From Undaria pinnatifida (Eukaryota; Sar; Phaeophyceae; Laminariales; Alariaceae): DNA of 64,000 bases. The position numbers and the translations under genes are program-made. The stretch is from positions 796,001 to 860,000 of the forward strand of contig JABAKD010000017.1 in NCBI GenBank assembly GCA_012845835.1, written 5' to 3'. The notes under the pieces were generated by a model. The model did not search any database, was not told where the DNA came from, and saw only the letters and a program-made list of their open reading frames with translations. Below, in pieces: positions 1 through 11,145 of this stretch (its first letter is position 1; every line of letters starts with the position of its first letter).

Positions 1-480
1 GCGAAAGGTTCCCTACGGCCGGCAGCGAGAGCGAGAATGCAACTTTACTAGGAAGGAAAATTCTTGAGGGACACCCTTCTCAAACAAATAAAAAATCCCT
101 AGATAACGTACATGATGCAAATGACCAGCCGAATTGCGACCGCGTAAATTATTGCGAGCTTAGTTAGTAGGCTTTGACCCAATAGGGCAACGTTTTTTGC
201 GCGACCTACTATGCAAGCAACTAGCCAAATTCCGGTTGTTTTGCTTGATGTCTGCAGGGCTTGAACGAATGAAACACGGGAAAGTGCGAGTAGTTGGGAA
301 GACTGCGATGCAAGAAGATTAGAAAGGCTGCAAGACGAAAATGACACGTCCAGAAGAACGCGTGTTATACCAGTAGTAGGTCGCTCCAATTCGTCTTTTT
401 ATATTATTGCGTTTGGGGCTGTTGAAGTGTTTCTCGTTTTGAGCGTGCTTGGTCTGCACGTCCACCAGATATAGCCCTTC
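1..480. other. intergenic, no feature seen
   Basis: I see no recognisable coding, RNA or repeat signal here. The short open frames have no family resemblance and no supporting context. Confidence 0.4.
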
Positions 481-574
481 GCCCTGCCGTATCCGTTCCG
501 CACCTCGACGTAAACGCGCATAGATGCTGAGCGAGACAAGCGAGAAGTGCGCTTTTTTCTTTGGTATTTTGGGC

Positions 575-1175
575 GGTATGCGCCCGAGCTATTCTTGGAT
601 CTTGGCATATGTAGAGCTTGAACGAAAAATATGGGACAACATTTCCAAACTGGCGTCATCTCCAAATTGGCATCTAAATTTCTTCCCGACGATGTTTTTT
701 TCATGGCCGCCTCCAAGCGCTTGCCCGATCGTAGCTACTACTGCTGTGTGTCGTGTCGTTTTCTTTCGGCTGAGTGGGTATAGTGCTATACTGTATATAA
801 CCAACGAAATATATGTGTCGTGAGTACGATTCTCACCAAGATCATATTTGGTATTCAGGAGCGTGCGCGGACGTTATGAATGATTATGATAGTTGTGAGT
901 GTTCTACTGAGTTCTACTAACTGTGTAGTACGTGGAGAGGGGACAGCTCCGGGGATCGCTCTTACGAAGTCAGTGATAATGAATTGACAAACTGGAAAAC
1001 ATATCTGGTTGGGTTTTTGCATAACCCACTCACTGTGAGTGTTGCTGAGTCAAGTGACAGTGGGTAATGCTATGTGTCGTGGGTTCGATTCTCTCCGACT
1101 TCATGTTTGTCTTTTTCAAGCGTGCGCGCTGACGACATTATGAACGGTTATTCAGGTTGTCTAACATATATATAT
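575..1175 (+). repeat. tRNA-derived SINE-like fragments
   Basis: Several diverged pieces of one family lie in a row. A segment at 1081-1093 reads GGGTTCGATTCTC, a good pol III box B (T-arm) match. It is followed by a tail containing GCGTGCGCG and TTATGAA. A weaker version of the same box-B-plus-tail occurs at 812-880. A separate segment at 585-655 matches the body seen again at 1325-1410 (both end in TTGGCGTCAT). I infer decayed copies of a tRNA-headed SINE; none folds as an intact tRNA gene. Confidence 0.45.
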
Positions 1176-1184
1176 GTAGTAGTA

Positions 1185-1430
1185 GTACCCACTGAGCTAC
1201 TGAGTCAAGTGATCAAGTATAGCTCAGTGGGCAGTGCTGTAGCATTTCTCGGTCAAATCACTTTGTTCGAAGGCCGCCGTCTAAGCGAGTAACGCGAAAA
1301 AAAATGTATTTTGAACGGTATTCTTCAGTTATTCTCCGGATCTTGATGTATGGAGAGGTTGATAACATAAAACTTGGCGAGACATAATTTTCAAATTGGC
1401 GTCATATTTTGTCCCAAAACAAATAATAAT
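1185..1430 (+). repeat. tRNA-derived SINE, best-preserved copy
   Basis: TAGCTCAGTGGG at 1220-1231 is a near-perfect box A and GTTCGAAGG at 1265-1273 is a box B. They are about 45 bp apart, the spacing expected in a tRNA-type pol III promoter. An unrelated body follows that also occurs at 585-655, and an A-run lies near 1298-1305. A tRNA head joined to a non-tRNA body is the usual SINE layout. The anticodon and acceptor stems do not close, so I do not call a tRNA gene. Confidence 0.55.
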
Positions 1431-1879
1431 ATTACTGTGAAAAAAAACCATGGTACTGCGGTAGGGATCATAGTAGTAGTGCATTCGTTGATTGAGTTTC
1501 AGTAGGTTCAAGTACAAACATACATAGATATAGACGTGGCAAGCGCACGCATGACTAAACGAGGAGGAGGTAGTAGTGATTGCGATTACTGGTCCAGAAA
1601 AAGCCACACAGCAGCATTGCGAGTGGATGCGTCCCCTGGGCCTCGAGGGTTGTATTATACAAGTTCCTGCTGTTGTTCAGCTGCGCCACTCGAAGGTGGT
1701 GGCAAGTAGACAGGATAGCGTGCTTTGTTGTTTCTGTGGTCGCTGACTCCGTTGCTGTGGTCGTTTGCCGGTCAAATAAGTGGAAGTGGTCGTGTGTTGG
1801 TTCGTAACTGACAAATCAGTTTGTGTTGCTTTGTATTGACGTGCTCTTTTTCTTGCTGCTGATTGCTGATTGATCATCT
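1431..1879. other. intergenic, no feature seen
   Basis: AT-rich then mixed sequence; no family, promoter or RNA gene could be supported. Confidence 0.35.
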
Positions 1880-2192
1880 TTTCTAGTTTTTTTGTTTTTT
1901 TTCCACACTTCTACTTTCCAGCTTCTGGACATACAAGCCGTGATCACATATGTCGTCCATCCCTTCCCCGCTCCGGTTATTGCCTTAATTATTTTTGGCG
2001 CATAGGGTTCAGCACCCGCTGATCGTCGATTTCCATCGAGTGTTACTAACTCACGCTCGCGCGCTTTCCGAAAGTCAATTAGTGCACAAGACGAAATCAA
2101 TGTACGAGTACGCACTCGGGGGGATTCGAACTCACGAAGCTGACCTATACCAGGCTCGAAGATATAACCTGATACGCTATCGGGGCAGTGAG
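1880..2192 (-). repeat. tRNA-derived SINE, minus strand
   Basis: Read on the minus strand, 2179-2168 gives TAGCGTATCAGG (box A) and 2132-2122 gives GAGTTCGAATCC (box B). The region downstream towards 1880 is a non-tRNA body ending in A-rich sequence. It lies head to head with the SINE at 2205. T-stem pairing is lost, so this is a retroposon head rather than a functional tRNA. Confidence 0.45.
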
Positions 2193-2204
2193 TGATATAG
2201 AGCC

Positions 2205-2660
2205 GGTCGCCCCGGTGGCCTAGTGGGGTTACACTCGAATACTACTACTAAAACCAGCGTTGGTCCTCGAGTTAAATAACCACAGTTGTGAGCTTTGTTG
2301 GCTTTTTCATTTGAAGAAATAAATGGGAAAAAGTTTCGACTAACTGTTGAAATCGCCTAGCAGCGTGGGTAGGTACAAATCGACGCGAATCGACGAAGGA
2401 AGAAAAAGCTGAATTATTCTCGCGACAATAATTAGGGCAGGTACAGTAGTGGAGAGGGGGGGGGGGCTAGATGCTATATGACCCCGGATCTAAGTGATAT
2501 ACTGGGAGCTGGGAGCACGAGAATAATGCGGACATCACAAAAAATGGGTTGGGAAAAAAAAGAAGTAAAGTGTATACTGCTGCTGTAATAATACGATACC
2601 AAAGCAAGTTGCACCGATCGACTTGATCTAGACCAACTGCTGTTGTATTTTGCAATTGGT
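2205..2660 (+). repeat. tRNA-derived SINE, family S2 copy 1
   Basis: TGGCCTAGTGGG at 2216-2227 is a box A; a weak box B lies near 2266-2277. The body includes a G-run at 2459-2467 followed by a segment with TATGACCCCGGATCT. The same head and body occur on the minus strand at 53800-54240 and 60540-60985, which defines a dispersed family of about 450 bp. The copy here is the most diverged of the three. Confidence 0.55.
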
Positions 2661-3028
2661 CCGTACAACTTTTCTAATCACACGCAGCGGACATGGTCAG
2701 TCACCTTACTGGCCCCGGATGCTTTATTAAGTAAAACTGTCATAAGAAACGCACTCGACACGTTTCGTCGCCAGACTAAAGGGTCAGTCCGCGTGTGCTC
2801 AGATTTATACGATCGAAACCAGATTCTGATCAATGAAGCTCGGAATCGGATTCACTTAAAAAACGGTAGCTATAAATAGTAGTACATTGTTATGATTGTT
2901 AGTCTATACCGAACCCTTGGCATTACCTTACATACTGTAAGCGCAGAGTATGATCGTGTGTGGTGACGCATTTTACTCTACCAAGTATTGAATCGAACAA
3001 TTCGAAGTGCTGCCCTGGCCTACCCGAA
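2661..3028. repeat. inverted counterpart of the flank of the covarying hairpin
   Basis: The stretch 2880-3028, read in reverse complement, matches the sequence just after the hairpins at 53086 and 59121: CTTCGGGTAGG followed by GGGCAGCACTTCGA, then a shared segment with TAATGCCAAG. It is therefore part of a composite repeat present in inverted orientation on the right of the window. Nothing is recognised at 2661-2880. Confidence 0.45.
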
Positions 3029-3060
3029 GCATGGGTGCCGGCGTATGCCGGCACCCATGC
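3029..3060. repeat. perfect hairpin with 14-bp stem and GTAT loop
   Basis: Arms 3029-3042 (GCATGGGTGCCGGC) and 3047-3060 are exact reverse complements around a 4-base loop. Sister hairpins at 53086-53117 and 59121-59152 have the same length and loop size but a T-A pair changed to C-G on both sides. Confidence 0.8.
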
Positions 3061-3454
3061 GGAGCCCTTGTAGGCGTATGCCATTAATTGTGTCGTTTCT
3101 GTACATGCCCTAGGGCGCCGTTGAAGCAGGTGAAGAAAAATCAAAAAGAATGCTCTATGATCCAAATTGTTCGGGCTACCCTTCAAGCTACTATTGCATA
3201 TTACCACTGGGACAATATTTTGTATTCTTATGCGTAAAACTACGCACTTGACATTGCGAAACAGAAATTTGGCAAAAAACACGATTTCGCAGGACCAATC
3301 ACGACACAAAGCAAGAACGGCCGGGGTCAATCCCGGTAGGGTCGGGAGGGGCGGGCAAAGTGGGGCACGTCCATGTCACAGCGTGCCGAGAAATGGACCT
3401 CAGCTCGTGTTATCTCGAACACGGCTCAAACCCTGGTCTCAATCGGGTCAGTCG

Positions 3455-3527
3455 ATCGCTGCGACGACAGTGTCTGCATATTTTTATGTTTATCGCTGCG
3501 ACGACAGTGTCTGCATATTTTATAAAT
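3455..3527. repeat. 37-bp direct tandem duplication
   Basis: A 37-bp segment beginning ATCGCTGCGACGACAGTG is present twice back to back with almost no difference. Confidence 0.75.
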
Positions 3528-3589
3528 GTATTTACTGCACATGTACTTACAACAACAGCAAGCAGCAGTAGCGGCAGTCCAACGACCTT

Positions 3590-3990
3590 CGCAAGCCGTA
3601 GAAGTACAATATGCATACATATAGTAACAGCAGCATCAAGGCCGTACAACTCATATGTGCGTGTCAATCCAACCACACACAGCATGCTGCAGCAGCGGCA
3701 GCACCAGCACCACGACAAACAGCAAGTAGAATTCAGTGCAATATGCACAAATAATAATATGTTCCACCTTTGAGACGGTACCCCGTAGTATCATCGAGCA
3801 TACACACTGTGTAACAGCTGCTAGCAGCACCAATGCTGCACAACGCACAACTCTTATGTTCGTTTAAATTCAACACCAGCATGCTGCAGCAGCGGCAGCA
3901 CAGACACAGCACGACAGACAGCAAGCATACCCAGTGTAAACTATGTATATACAATAATACAATCACTTTTGGCCGGTACCGGGTACATAT
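3590..3990. repeat. tandem pair of about 195-bp units
   Basis: AGCATGCTGCAGCAGCGGCA occurs near 3682 and again 195 bp later. The flanks also match, including a GGTACC-centred palindromic motif after each unit. A second such pair lies at 4915-5310, with 189-bp spacing. Confidence 0.6.
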
Positions 3991-4379
3991 ACAACAACAA
4001 CGAAAAAGGGAAACACCACCAACAAAAACAAAAAAATAGACCATAAAGTTGCAAGGAGAAATAAATATAAAAGCGTCGAGACTCAAACACAAACAGGAGG
4101 GAAAAAGCAAATACTTAAAAAAGAAAAAAAGGCGAAAGGCGATGGTATGGCCACGGTCCAACCCGCGACTGGTGAAAACAAACAATGAGGACCTAACATA
4201 TGTTCACTTTGGGCCGGTACCGGGTAGGTATAGAGCAAAGAAGAACGGAAGCAACCCAAACATAAAAACAAAAAATTTCAAAGAATCGCAAAGAATAAAA
4301 CAATAACGAAAAAAAACTCAAGACTCACACGCGAACGGGAGAAAATAAAAAAAAAAACATGGAAAAAAGGCAATAAATC

Positions 4380-4470
4380 GAACTCGGCAACGCTCGAACC
4401 CGCGACTGGTGAATACAAACGTCGGTCTAACTGACACACTGTCACTACTATTGCTGCAACTTCATCTTTA
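4380..4470 (-). repeat. tRNA-derived SINE head, family S3
   Basis: On the minus strand the sequence shows a TAGTGACAGTG box A-like element and GGGTTCGAGCG, a box B. The same head occurs at 5600-5695 (minus) and 58865-58960 (plus), followed by an AT-rich body with long A or T runs. I infer a pol III-type SINE embedded in each 1.25-kb unit. Confidence 0.45.
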
Positions 4471-4914
4471 TTCAAAAGGGAAATTGAGTGTTATTTTACG
4501 TACGGCTCCGCACTTGACATTTCGGAACGGCAAATTTGCAAAAAAAGTGATGTTTGCGTAGCCCACCACGACACGAAGCCAGCACGACCGACGCCGACCC
4601 CGGCAGGGTCGGGGGAGTCGAGCAAGTTCAGGAACCTCCAGGAGCAGCGCGCCGAGAGGTTGCCCTCAGCTCGAGATATCTCGAAGACAACTCAAAACCT
4701 TGTCTTAATCGGAGCCTGCGGCCGCTCTCGTGCCAGCGCCAACCTATTTATACATGTATTCAATAAACAAATTTCAAGGACGTCAGCCGTGAGTTCGACG
4801 AATTTTAGGTCAATACTCATATTTCCAAGCTGCGTTGTTGGTACTTGTAATATACAATGTATTCATTATAAATGTATTCTCAATAACAAGCAGCAGCAGC
4901 GGCAGTCCAACGTC

Positions 4915-5315
4915 AAACGCAAGCCGTAGAAGTTCAGTATCCATACATATAGTGTCAGCAGCAGCAACGCCGTACAAATGCGTGTAAATTCAACAACAAA
5001 CAGCATGTTGCAGCAGCGGCAGCACCAGCTGTACGACAAAAAGGCAAGCAGTATTCAGTGTAATATGCATAACTAAGGAAAACATGCTCTCACTTTGGGC
5101 CGGTACCCAGTACGTATCATACAGAAAACACTGCTAGCAGCAGCAACGCCGCACACCGCCCAAATCTTATGTGCGTTTAAATTCAACCAAGAGCATGCTG
5201 CAGCAGCGGCAGCACAGGCACAGCACAACAAACAGCAAGCAGTACCCAGTGCAAAATATATGCATACAAACTAATATTTTCACTTAAATTTAGGCCGGTA
5301 CCCGGTCCATAAAGA
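4915..5315. repeat. second tandem pair of about 190-bp units
   Basis: Same repeat as 3590-3990. The core GCAGCAGCGGCAGCAC recurs with 189-bp spacing, each unit ending near a GGCCGGTACCC motif. Confidence 0.6.
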
Positions 5316-5599
5316 CAACGAAAAAAGGGAGAAGCGACATAAGAACAAAGAAAAGAGAGAGTAACATCAAATTGCAAGGAAAACAAAAAAACGTGGACTC
5401 TCGAACACAGACAGGTGAAGAGAAAAAACTTCACAAAGCGCTGGTACCCGGTACATACATAGATAAAGCAAAAAACGAAAGACAAGCGACCCAAACAAAA
5501 ACAAGAAATAGTAACAAAATATTACAAGGAAAAAATAGAAATAAAAACTTGAGACTCGAACGCAAACAGGAGAAAAAAAAAAATAGACAACGAACGCCG

Positions 5600-5695
5600 A
5601 AGAAGGCAAGGGTCGAACTCCCGGCTGGTGAATACAAACAACGACGGTCGTATTGCCACGCTACTACTGCCGCAACTGCCTTCTTGTTCAAACGG
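5600..5695 (-). repeat. tRNA-derived SINE head, family S3
   Basis: Minus strand: box A-like TAGTAGCGTGG and box B GAGTTCGACCC, about 40 bp apart. A purine-rich body (5370-5600) follows on the SINE strand as polypyrimidine. Sister copies are at 4380 (minus) and 58865 (plus). Confidence 0.5.
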
Positions 5696-8413
5696 GATAT
5701 TTAGTGGTTTTATACCTACGGCTCCGCATTTGACATCGCGAAACGGAAAAATTGCAAAGAAAGATATTTTGCGTAGCCCACTACGACACGACGTGAACAC
5801 GACCGATTCCGACCTCGCCACGGTCGAAAGAGTCAAGCAAGCTGATGCATGTGCAGGAAACAGCGCGGCAGGAGGTGGACCTCAGATCGAGTCATCTCGA
5901 AGACAACTCAAAACCTGTTCTTAATCGGAGCCTTTGACCACTCTCGTGCCAGCGCCAACATAGTTATACATTTATTTCGGAGCTGAAAAAATGCAAAAAA
6001 GTTATATTTTGCGTAGGTCACCACGACATGAAGCGAGCACGACAGATACCGACTCCGGCAGGGTCGGGAGGATTAAAAAAGCTGATGCACGTGCAGGAAA
6101 CAGCGTGGCGAAAGGTGGACCTCAGCTCGAGTTACCTCGAAGACAACTCATAAACTGGTCTAAATCGGAGCAATCCGCTCTCGTGCCAGCGCCAACATAT
6201 TTTATAAAATTATTGTAAGGACATCAGCTAAGACTACGACAAATTTAGGGTCGATACTCATATTTGCAAGCTGCGCACTATTATACCGATCGCCCGTCTT
6301 AAGTCTAGTAAGGATCATAGATCAAAACCTGATAAAAAGAACACATTGTATTATGTTACGTATCATGTATAACCAATCAACACACCAATAATTGTCTCCA
6401 CACTTTGATGTACTAGCAACCTCTGATTAATTGATGTCTTGTTAGGTTGTAGTAGGGTCCCGGTTTGGTCTACCTTATTAAAGCAGTAATAGGTTACTTG
6501 TGTACTATAGGTGGTGAATTTTGATCAAAATCCAACATAAATTTTTCTCATTGTGTTTTCTACTACACTGCTGTAGCATGTATACGGCGGATGGTTTGTG
6601 GGTGGATGGTTTTGTCAGGGTTATTGGTACTTGAGGTATATATAATACACGGGTAGGTTTTTAAACAACGGTGGGTTTAGGCATACTTCGGAAGTAGGTA
6701 GCTTTGAACATGCAATGCCTCTGTTTCTTACGGTATTTTCTACTATTATGCTGATTCTCCAGTATGTCCATGGATAATGGTTTGTGTGTGAACGGTTTTA
6801 TCATGGCTGTTGGTACTTGTAGAATAACATGATTAGAATACGTGGGTAAGTTTTTTCGCCTGCGGAAGGCGGTTCCGTTCTTGTATTTTTAATAAAATGA
6901 CTTTAACGACATCAGCTATGAGTTCGACGAATTTAGGGTCGATCCTTATCTTTGCAGGCTGTTACATGCAGCATGTAATTTATTTTTTCGCAATAATGGC
7001 GGTTTTGGCATACATAAGGAGTACACCAACAGTAGTTATCTAGTCTATACTCTAGACGGCGAATTTTGAGCAATATCTAAGATATCTCATTCTTACTCAA
7101 CTTTCTACTATTATAATACTTCTCTAGCATATGCATGTTGTATGGTATATGGGTGGATAGCTTTGTTGGTGTTGTTGGTAGTTGTAGTACATTTTAACAA
7201 TAGTGCTGCAAAGGAAAAAGGGTGTTGACTACGAGGCTCGATTGCATGCGGACTTACTTGTGAGCATAACTTATAGGTGTCTAAGCGATGAAATACTGAA
7301 GAACAATAGCGTACTATCAGATAGATGAGACATGTGTGGATCAACAAGTACGACTAACTAAATATTTCGAACACTGATCCGTAAACAATTGCAGGGTATT
7401 TCAAGGGTTGGATCACTTCTCGCGGTTCGTATCGCACCAGATTTACCAGGCCCGACCCGAGATATTTAACAACCTCCTGACCCCATCCGATCCGATCCGT
7501 GACGTTTCGAACACCCGCCGACGGGAGCCGAATCGACCGGCGAATGTTTTTCATTCCGCCTGACCTGACCCGCGGGCGAGATCATGACCCGTGAACAGGC
7601 CTCAAAAATGGTGACTTAGCGGGTGACCGTCTCAACACAAAGCGAGATCCGCTGGGGCCGGCTACGGCAGAGACGGGAGGGGTGCGCAGACTGAGGCACG
7701 CCAAAGAGAATGCCGCCGAGAGGTGGACCTCAGCTCGAGGTATTTTGAACGCGGCCCGAAACCTGGGCGATTACGGACCCTGCGGTCGCTCTCGAGCAAT
7801 CTCCGCATCATCCTTCATGTGATTTTTCAGGATCGCTACATCAACGGCTCCTTTAGCGTGTTGACAAAGTGTTACATACCGCTTAACAGCCGCTATTAAT
7901 CACGCCTATTTGCACGGCACATTATTAGGAAAAAAAGAATCCCATGATAGGAGCACCACTTGAAGAAGAGTTACCGCCCAAAAGCAAGTGTCCAGGACAT
8001 GAAATACGCCCGTCAACGTCATGTTTACACCAACACAGCGTCAGATCCATGCCTTTCCGCGAACGATCAACACCGGAAAACTGAGTGGCAATTTCTCGAT
8101 TGAACGAAATCGTCCATCGTGCAGGCCATGAAGTCGAGTTTTAGCGGTGCGGTGTCGTCCGCGAAGACCTTGTACATAAACGACGGCAGACAAGACACCT
8201 TTTGGTACACCAGCTATCACCCCAGCTACGACTACATTCCTGCCTCTTATGTACTTCGGCTGCCTCCTCCGAGGGCAGTCTGTGCTCTCGGTGCAACAAG
8301 TAACTTCTCCTTGGTATCTGAAAACGTAAGTGTATTTGGCGGGAGGCCGTGGGCGACTTATGTGGTATATGGGACAGAAGGGCCAGTGCGTTGGTTTTTT
8401 CTCTCTCTCGGTA

Positions 8414-8422
8414 CTCCTCGGA
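8414..8422. repeat. 9-bp target site duplication, left
   Basis: CTCCTCGGA precedes the foldback element and is repeated exactly at 9773-9781 after it. The uninterrupted R1 copy near 50870 has a single ATTCTCGGAGG-like site. Confidence 0.75.
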
Positions 8423-9772
8423 GGGGAGTGATAATCTCGCAGACATAGGCGGAATCTAAACCTCGCCCACGGGGACATATAAGAACCATCCCCGGGTTTC
8501 CACCGTCATATTACGGTTCGCAGTGTGCGAATTCGTGGGCATCAACGAGGGTGCTGGCACCGCCCCTTCAGCACCATGGCCACCGAGATAGGCAGCAATA
8601 TGACACCTGGACACCCCTGTACACTCAAGGCTCGACTTTCAGCCCCTGAAAGCTAGAAATTGGCGAAATCGATGACGATTTGCAGGTGCTGTTTAGGCCG
8701 CCACAGCAGCAGTACGTAGTGCAGCCCCACACACGTAGGTGCTGGCGTTGCTCCTACAGACCCACGACCACTACTACATGCAGCCATTTCACACCTAGAC
8801 TACATACCCCTCACACTGAAGGCCGGACTTCAGCCCCTACGAGTGAGAAATCGTCAAAATCCACGTGCTGTGGACACCGCGACCGCTGCATGCAGCAGGC
8901 AGTACATATGCATACATACATGTGTACATGTACAGTACACAGCAGTAGTGCAGCCTACACACATCACACACCCGCAGCGGGAAGAATATCCCACGCTTGC
9001 TTGCTCTCCGTAGGTGCCCAAGAATAGTGTCAGTCTGACGTGCCTGTTGTATCCAGGCACTATAACAGGACAATGTGCAAGCGCACCCACAGCAGTGTAG
9101 TCTATAACTTGAATATTACACAACCCACCCACAACAACAGCAGTAGACAACAGCAGTGCATAATGGACGTGTGGAGGAAAAGAGGAACACTTGCCAAATA
9201 GCTGCCTTACAGCTAGCTTTCGGCACCCATTTACAGTACAACTTCAGCCCACAACTTCCGTCATTGAGGGAACCACGGCTGGCTGTCAATCAACCGTGAG
9301 ATTTGGAAACTTTAGATGAGCAAGCATATGATATAAACTAAACGGTAGTTTGGTGCTAGTTTTAAGCCTTCAGTGTGTGGGGTATGTAGTCTATTAATAG
9401 GTGTGAAATGGCTGCATGTAGTGGTGGTCGTGGGGCTGTAGGAGCAACGCCAGCACCTACGTGTGTGGGGCTGCACTACGTACTGCTGCTGTGGCGGCCT
9501 AAACAGCACCTGCAAATCGTCATCGATTTCGCCAATTTCTAGCTTTCAGGGGCTGAAAGTTGAGCCTTGAGTGTACAGGGGTGTCCATGTGTCATATTGC
9601 TGCCTATCTCGGTGGCAATGGTGCTGTAGGGGCGGTGCCAGCACCCTCGTTGATGCCCGCGAATTCGCACACTGTGAACCGTAATATGACGGTGGAAACC
9701 CGGGGATGGTTCTTAGATGTCCCCGTGGGCGAGGTTTAGATTCCGCCTATGTCTGCGGGATTATCACTCCCC
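8423..9772. mobile_element. non-autonomous foldback DNA transposon, about 400-bp TIRs
   Basis: Terminal inverted repeats of about 400 bp (8423-8826 and 9362-9772) start with GGGGAGTGATAATC and enclose about 540 bp. The 9-bp flanking duplication, the long TIRs and the absence of a transposase suggest a Mutator-like or foldback element. Mutator-type elements typically make 8-11 bp duplications. The empty site can be read from the right R1 copy, so the boundaries are well supported. The longer frames inside are mirror images of each other in the two arms and are not genes. Confidence 0.75.
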
Positions 9773-9781
9773 CTCCTCGGA
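9773..9781. repeat. 9-bp target site duplication, right
   Basis: CTCCTCGGA, identical to 8414-8422. Confidence 0.75.
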
Positions 9782-11145
9782 GGTCAGGAGAACGCCAAGC
9801 TGCAGGTGGAACTCCCTACAGACTATTGAATACAAAACGACAACAGCAGTACGCAGAAGGCATACCTTAGGCGTAGGTACCCTTGACTTTTGGAGTCAAT
9901 GGAGTCTCGCAGTCGAACACGTAAACGTAGTGCTAGTGTGTTCAACCTCGCGGTGTCGACAACAGCGAGATTGTCGTAATGTCAACATGTATGACTCCAC
10001 GTGTTTTGATGGGAGGCAAGGTTCGAGGTGTGTAAGAAGGCTGCTATCCAACAACCTGCACGGAAAATACTTTTTTGTTTGCCTGCAGGTAGCGCAGCCT
10101 GGTGCTACCGTATTGGGGTTCCAGTGGGGGTCAATCGGCAACGGTTCTGGCGTTTGGATATCCATGGTACCGTATGTTTAGACATCGCAGGAGTGATCAC
10201 AGCAGTAGTATTGTTGCTTATTGACAGTGCACAGCAGCGGTAAACGTCGACAGTACCAATGACTGAGAGTACGCCACACTATCCGAGACGTCTGACAGTG
10301 TTCTGTAAGAACCCGAGAATGGCTCTTAAAAGCCCCCGCAGTCGTTAGTTACCCCCCCGTAGTCGTGATTCAAGTGCCGACTGTAAAGTCGCCGTTGCCA
10401 CTGACAAAACACAGCAACCTTATATAGACTAGACTAGACATCACGGAGCTGGTTTAGTCTAAAGACTATGCTCATCAAGCTCACCGTACAAAAAGACTCG
10501 TACCAACAGAGCGGCCTTTGGGGAGGAAACATGTACGAAGGGCTGACTACGAGATAAACAGGTATTGCTACACTACTGACATATTCACACCTCGGGCTGG
10601 AATATCCGCTGAGCTTTCAGTCGTCGAAGGTCTTTCAGCGCGGTAGTGCTATGCGCAGGCCCCTTGCAGCGATCTACCACTCGCTACACCCTTGAAATAC
10701 TTTGAAAGGAAAACTCCGTCCCCAACTCCCCTGTTGAGAACGCCTCGAAACCCATGTCGTCTCCACCCCCACTAGCCCTAAAAGTCTACCTGTTCTACTC
10801 CGAGACTCCGCTGGCTCCAAACGGGACGGGTACCCACCCCTAAGGTGTGCCTTCTGTGTGCTGTATTGTCGTGATGTACCCAATAGTCTGAGGGGAGGAT
10901 GTACGCCTGCAATTAGTCGTTCTCCTCATCTCCGAAGCGTATCGAGAGAGAGAAAAGCAAGGCAATGGCCCTTCTGTACCACGTACCACGAAGTTGCCCA
11001 CAGCCTCCCGCTCCATATCGTTCAAGTACCGACGTTTTCAAATACCAAGGATATTTTACTTGTTCCGAGAGCACAGACTAACACCCTCGGACGAGGCAGC
11101 CGAACATAGAAGCAGGAATGTAGTCGTAGCTGGGGTGATAGGACG

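Larger units (their letters stand above)
3170..6235 (+). repeat. diverged tandem array, period about 1.25 kb
   Basis: Three successive units begin with a segment containing CGCA(C/T)TTGACAT near 3235, 4508 and 5726. Each continues with an A-rich piece and a GC-rich piece containing GGCAGGGTCGG or a variant (near 3335, 4600 and 6060), then AGCTCGAG-type sequence. Units 1 and 2 are about 1.25 kb; the third is partial, with an extra copy of the GC-rich piece at 5990-6200. The family recurs on the minus strand at 56925-57172 and 58536-59113. No coding capacity is recognised; the long frames are low-complexity shadows. Confidence 0.55.
6236..11145 (+). mobile_element. composite repeat R1, left copy (interrupted)
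   Basis: This copy matches the reverse complement of 49495-53040 along its length. Landmarks are GATCGCCCGTCTTAAG at about 6287, the segment around 7354-7554, and the C-run with flanks near 10350. The match is broken only by the foldback element at 8423-9772. A third partial copy (7755-8260 equivalent) lies at 46905-48200 in the same orientation. R1 itself has internal inverted arms: about 380 bp near 8200-8420 plus 9780-9960, against 10780-11140. One frame repeatedly contains a short peptide with YKVFADDT, but all copies are broken and I assign no function. Confidence 0.6.

Noticed and set aside
1220-1275. Intact tRNA gene
   Set aside because: Box A and box B are good, but the acceptor, anticodon and T stems do not pair, so it is SINE-like.
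8041-9515. Several 67-154-codon frames in and around the foldback arms
   Set aside because: The same peptides appear on opposite strands in the two arms, as expected of inverted repeats, without starts or domains.
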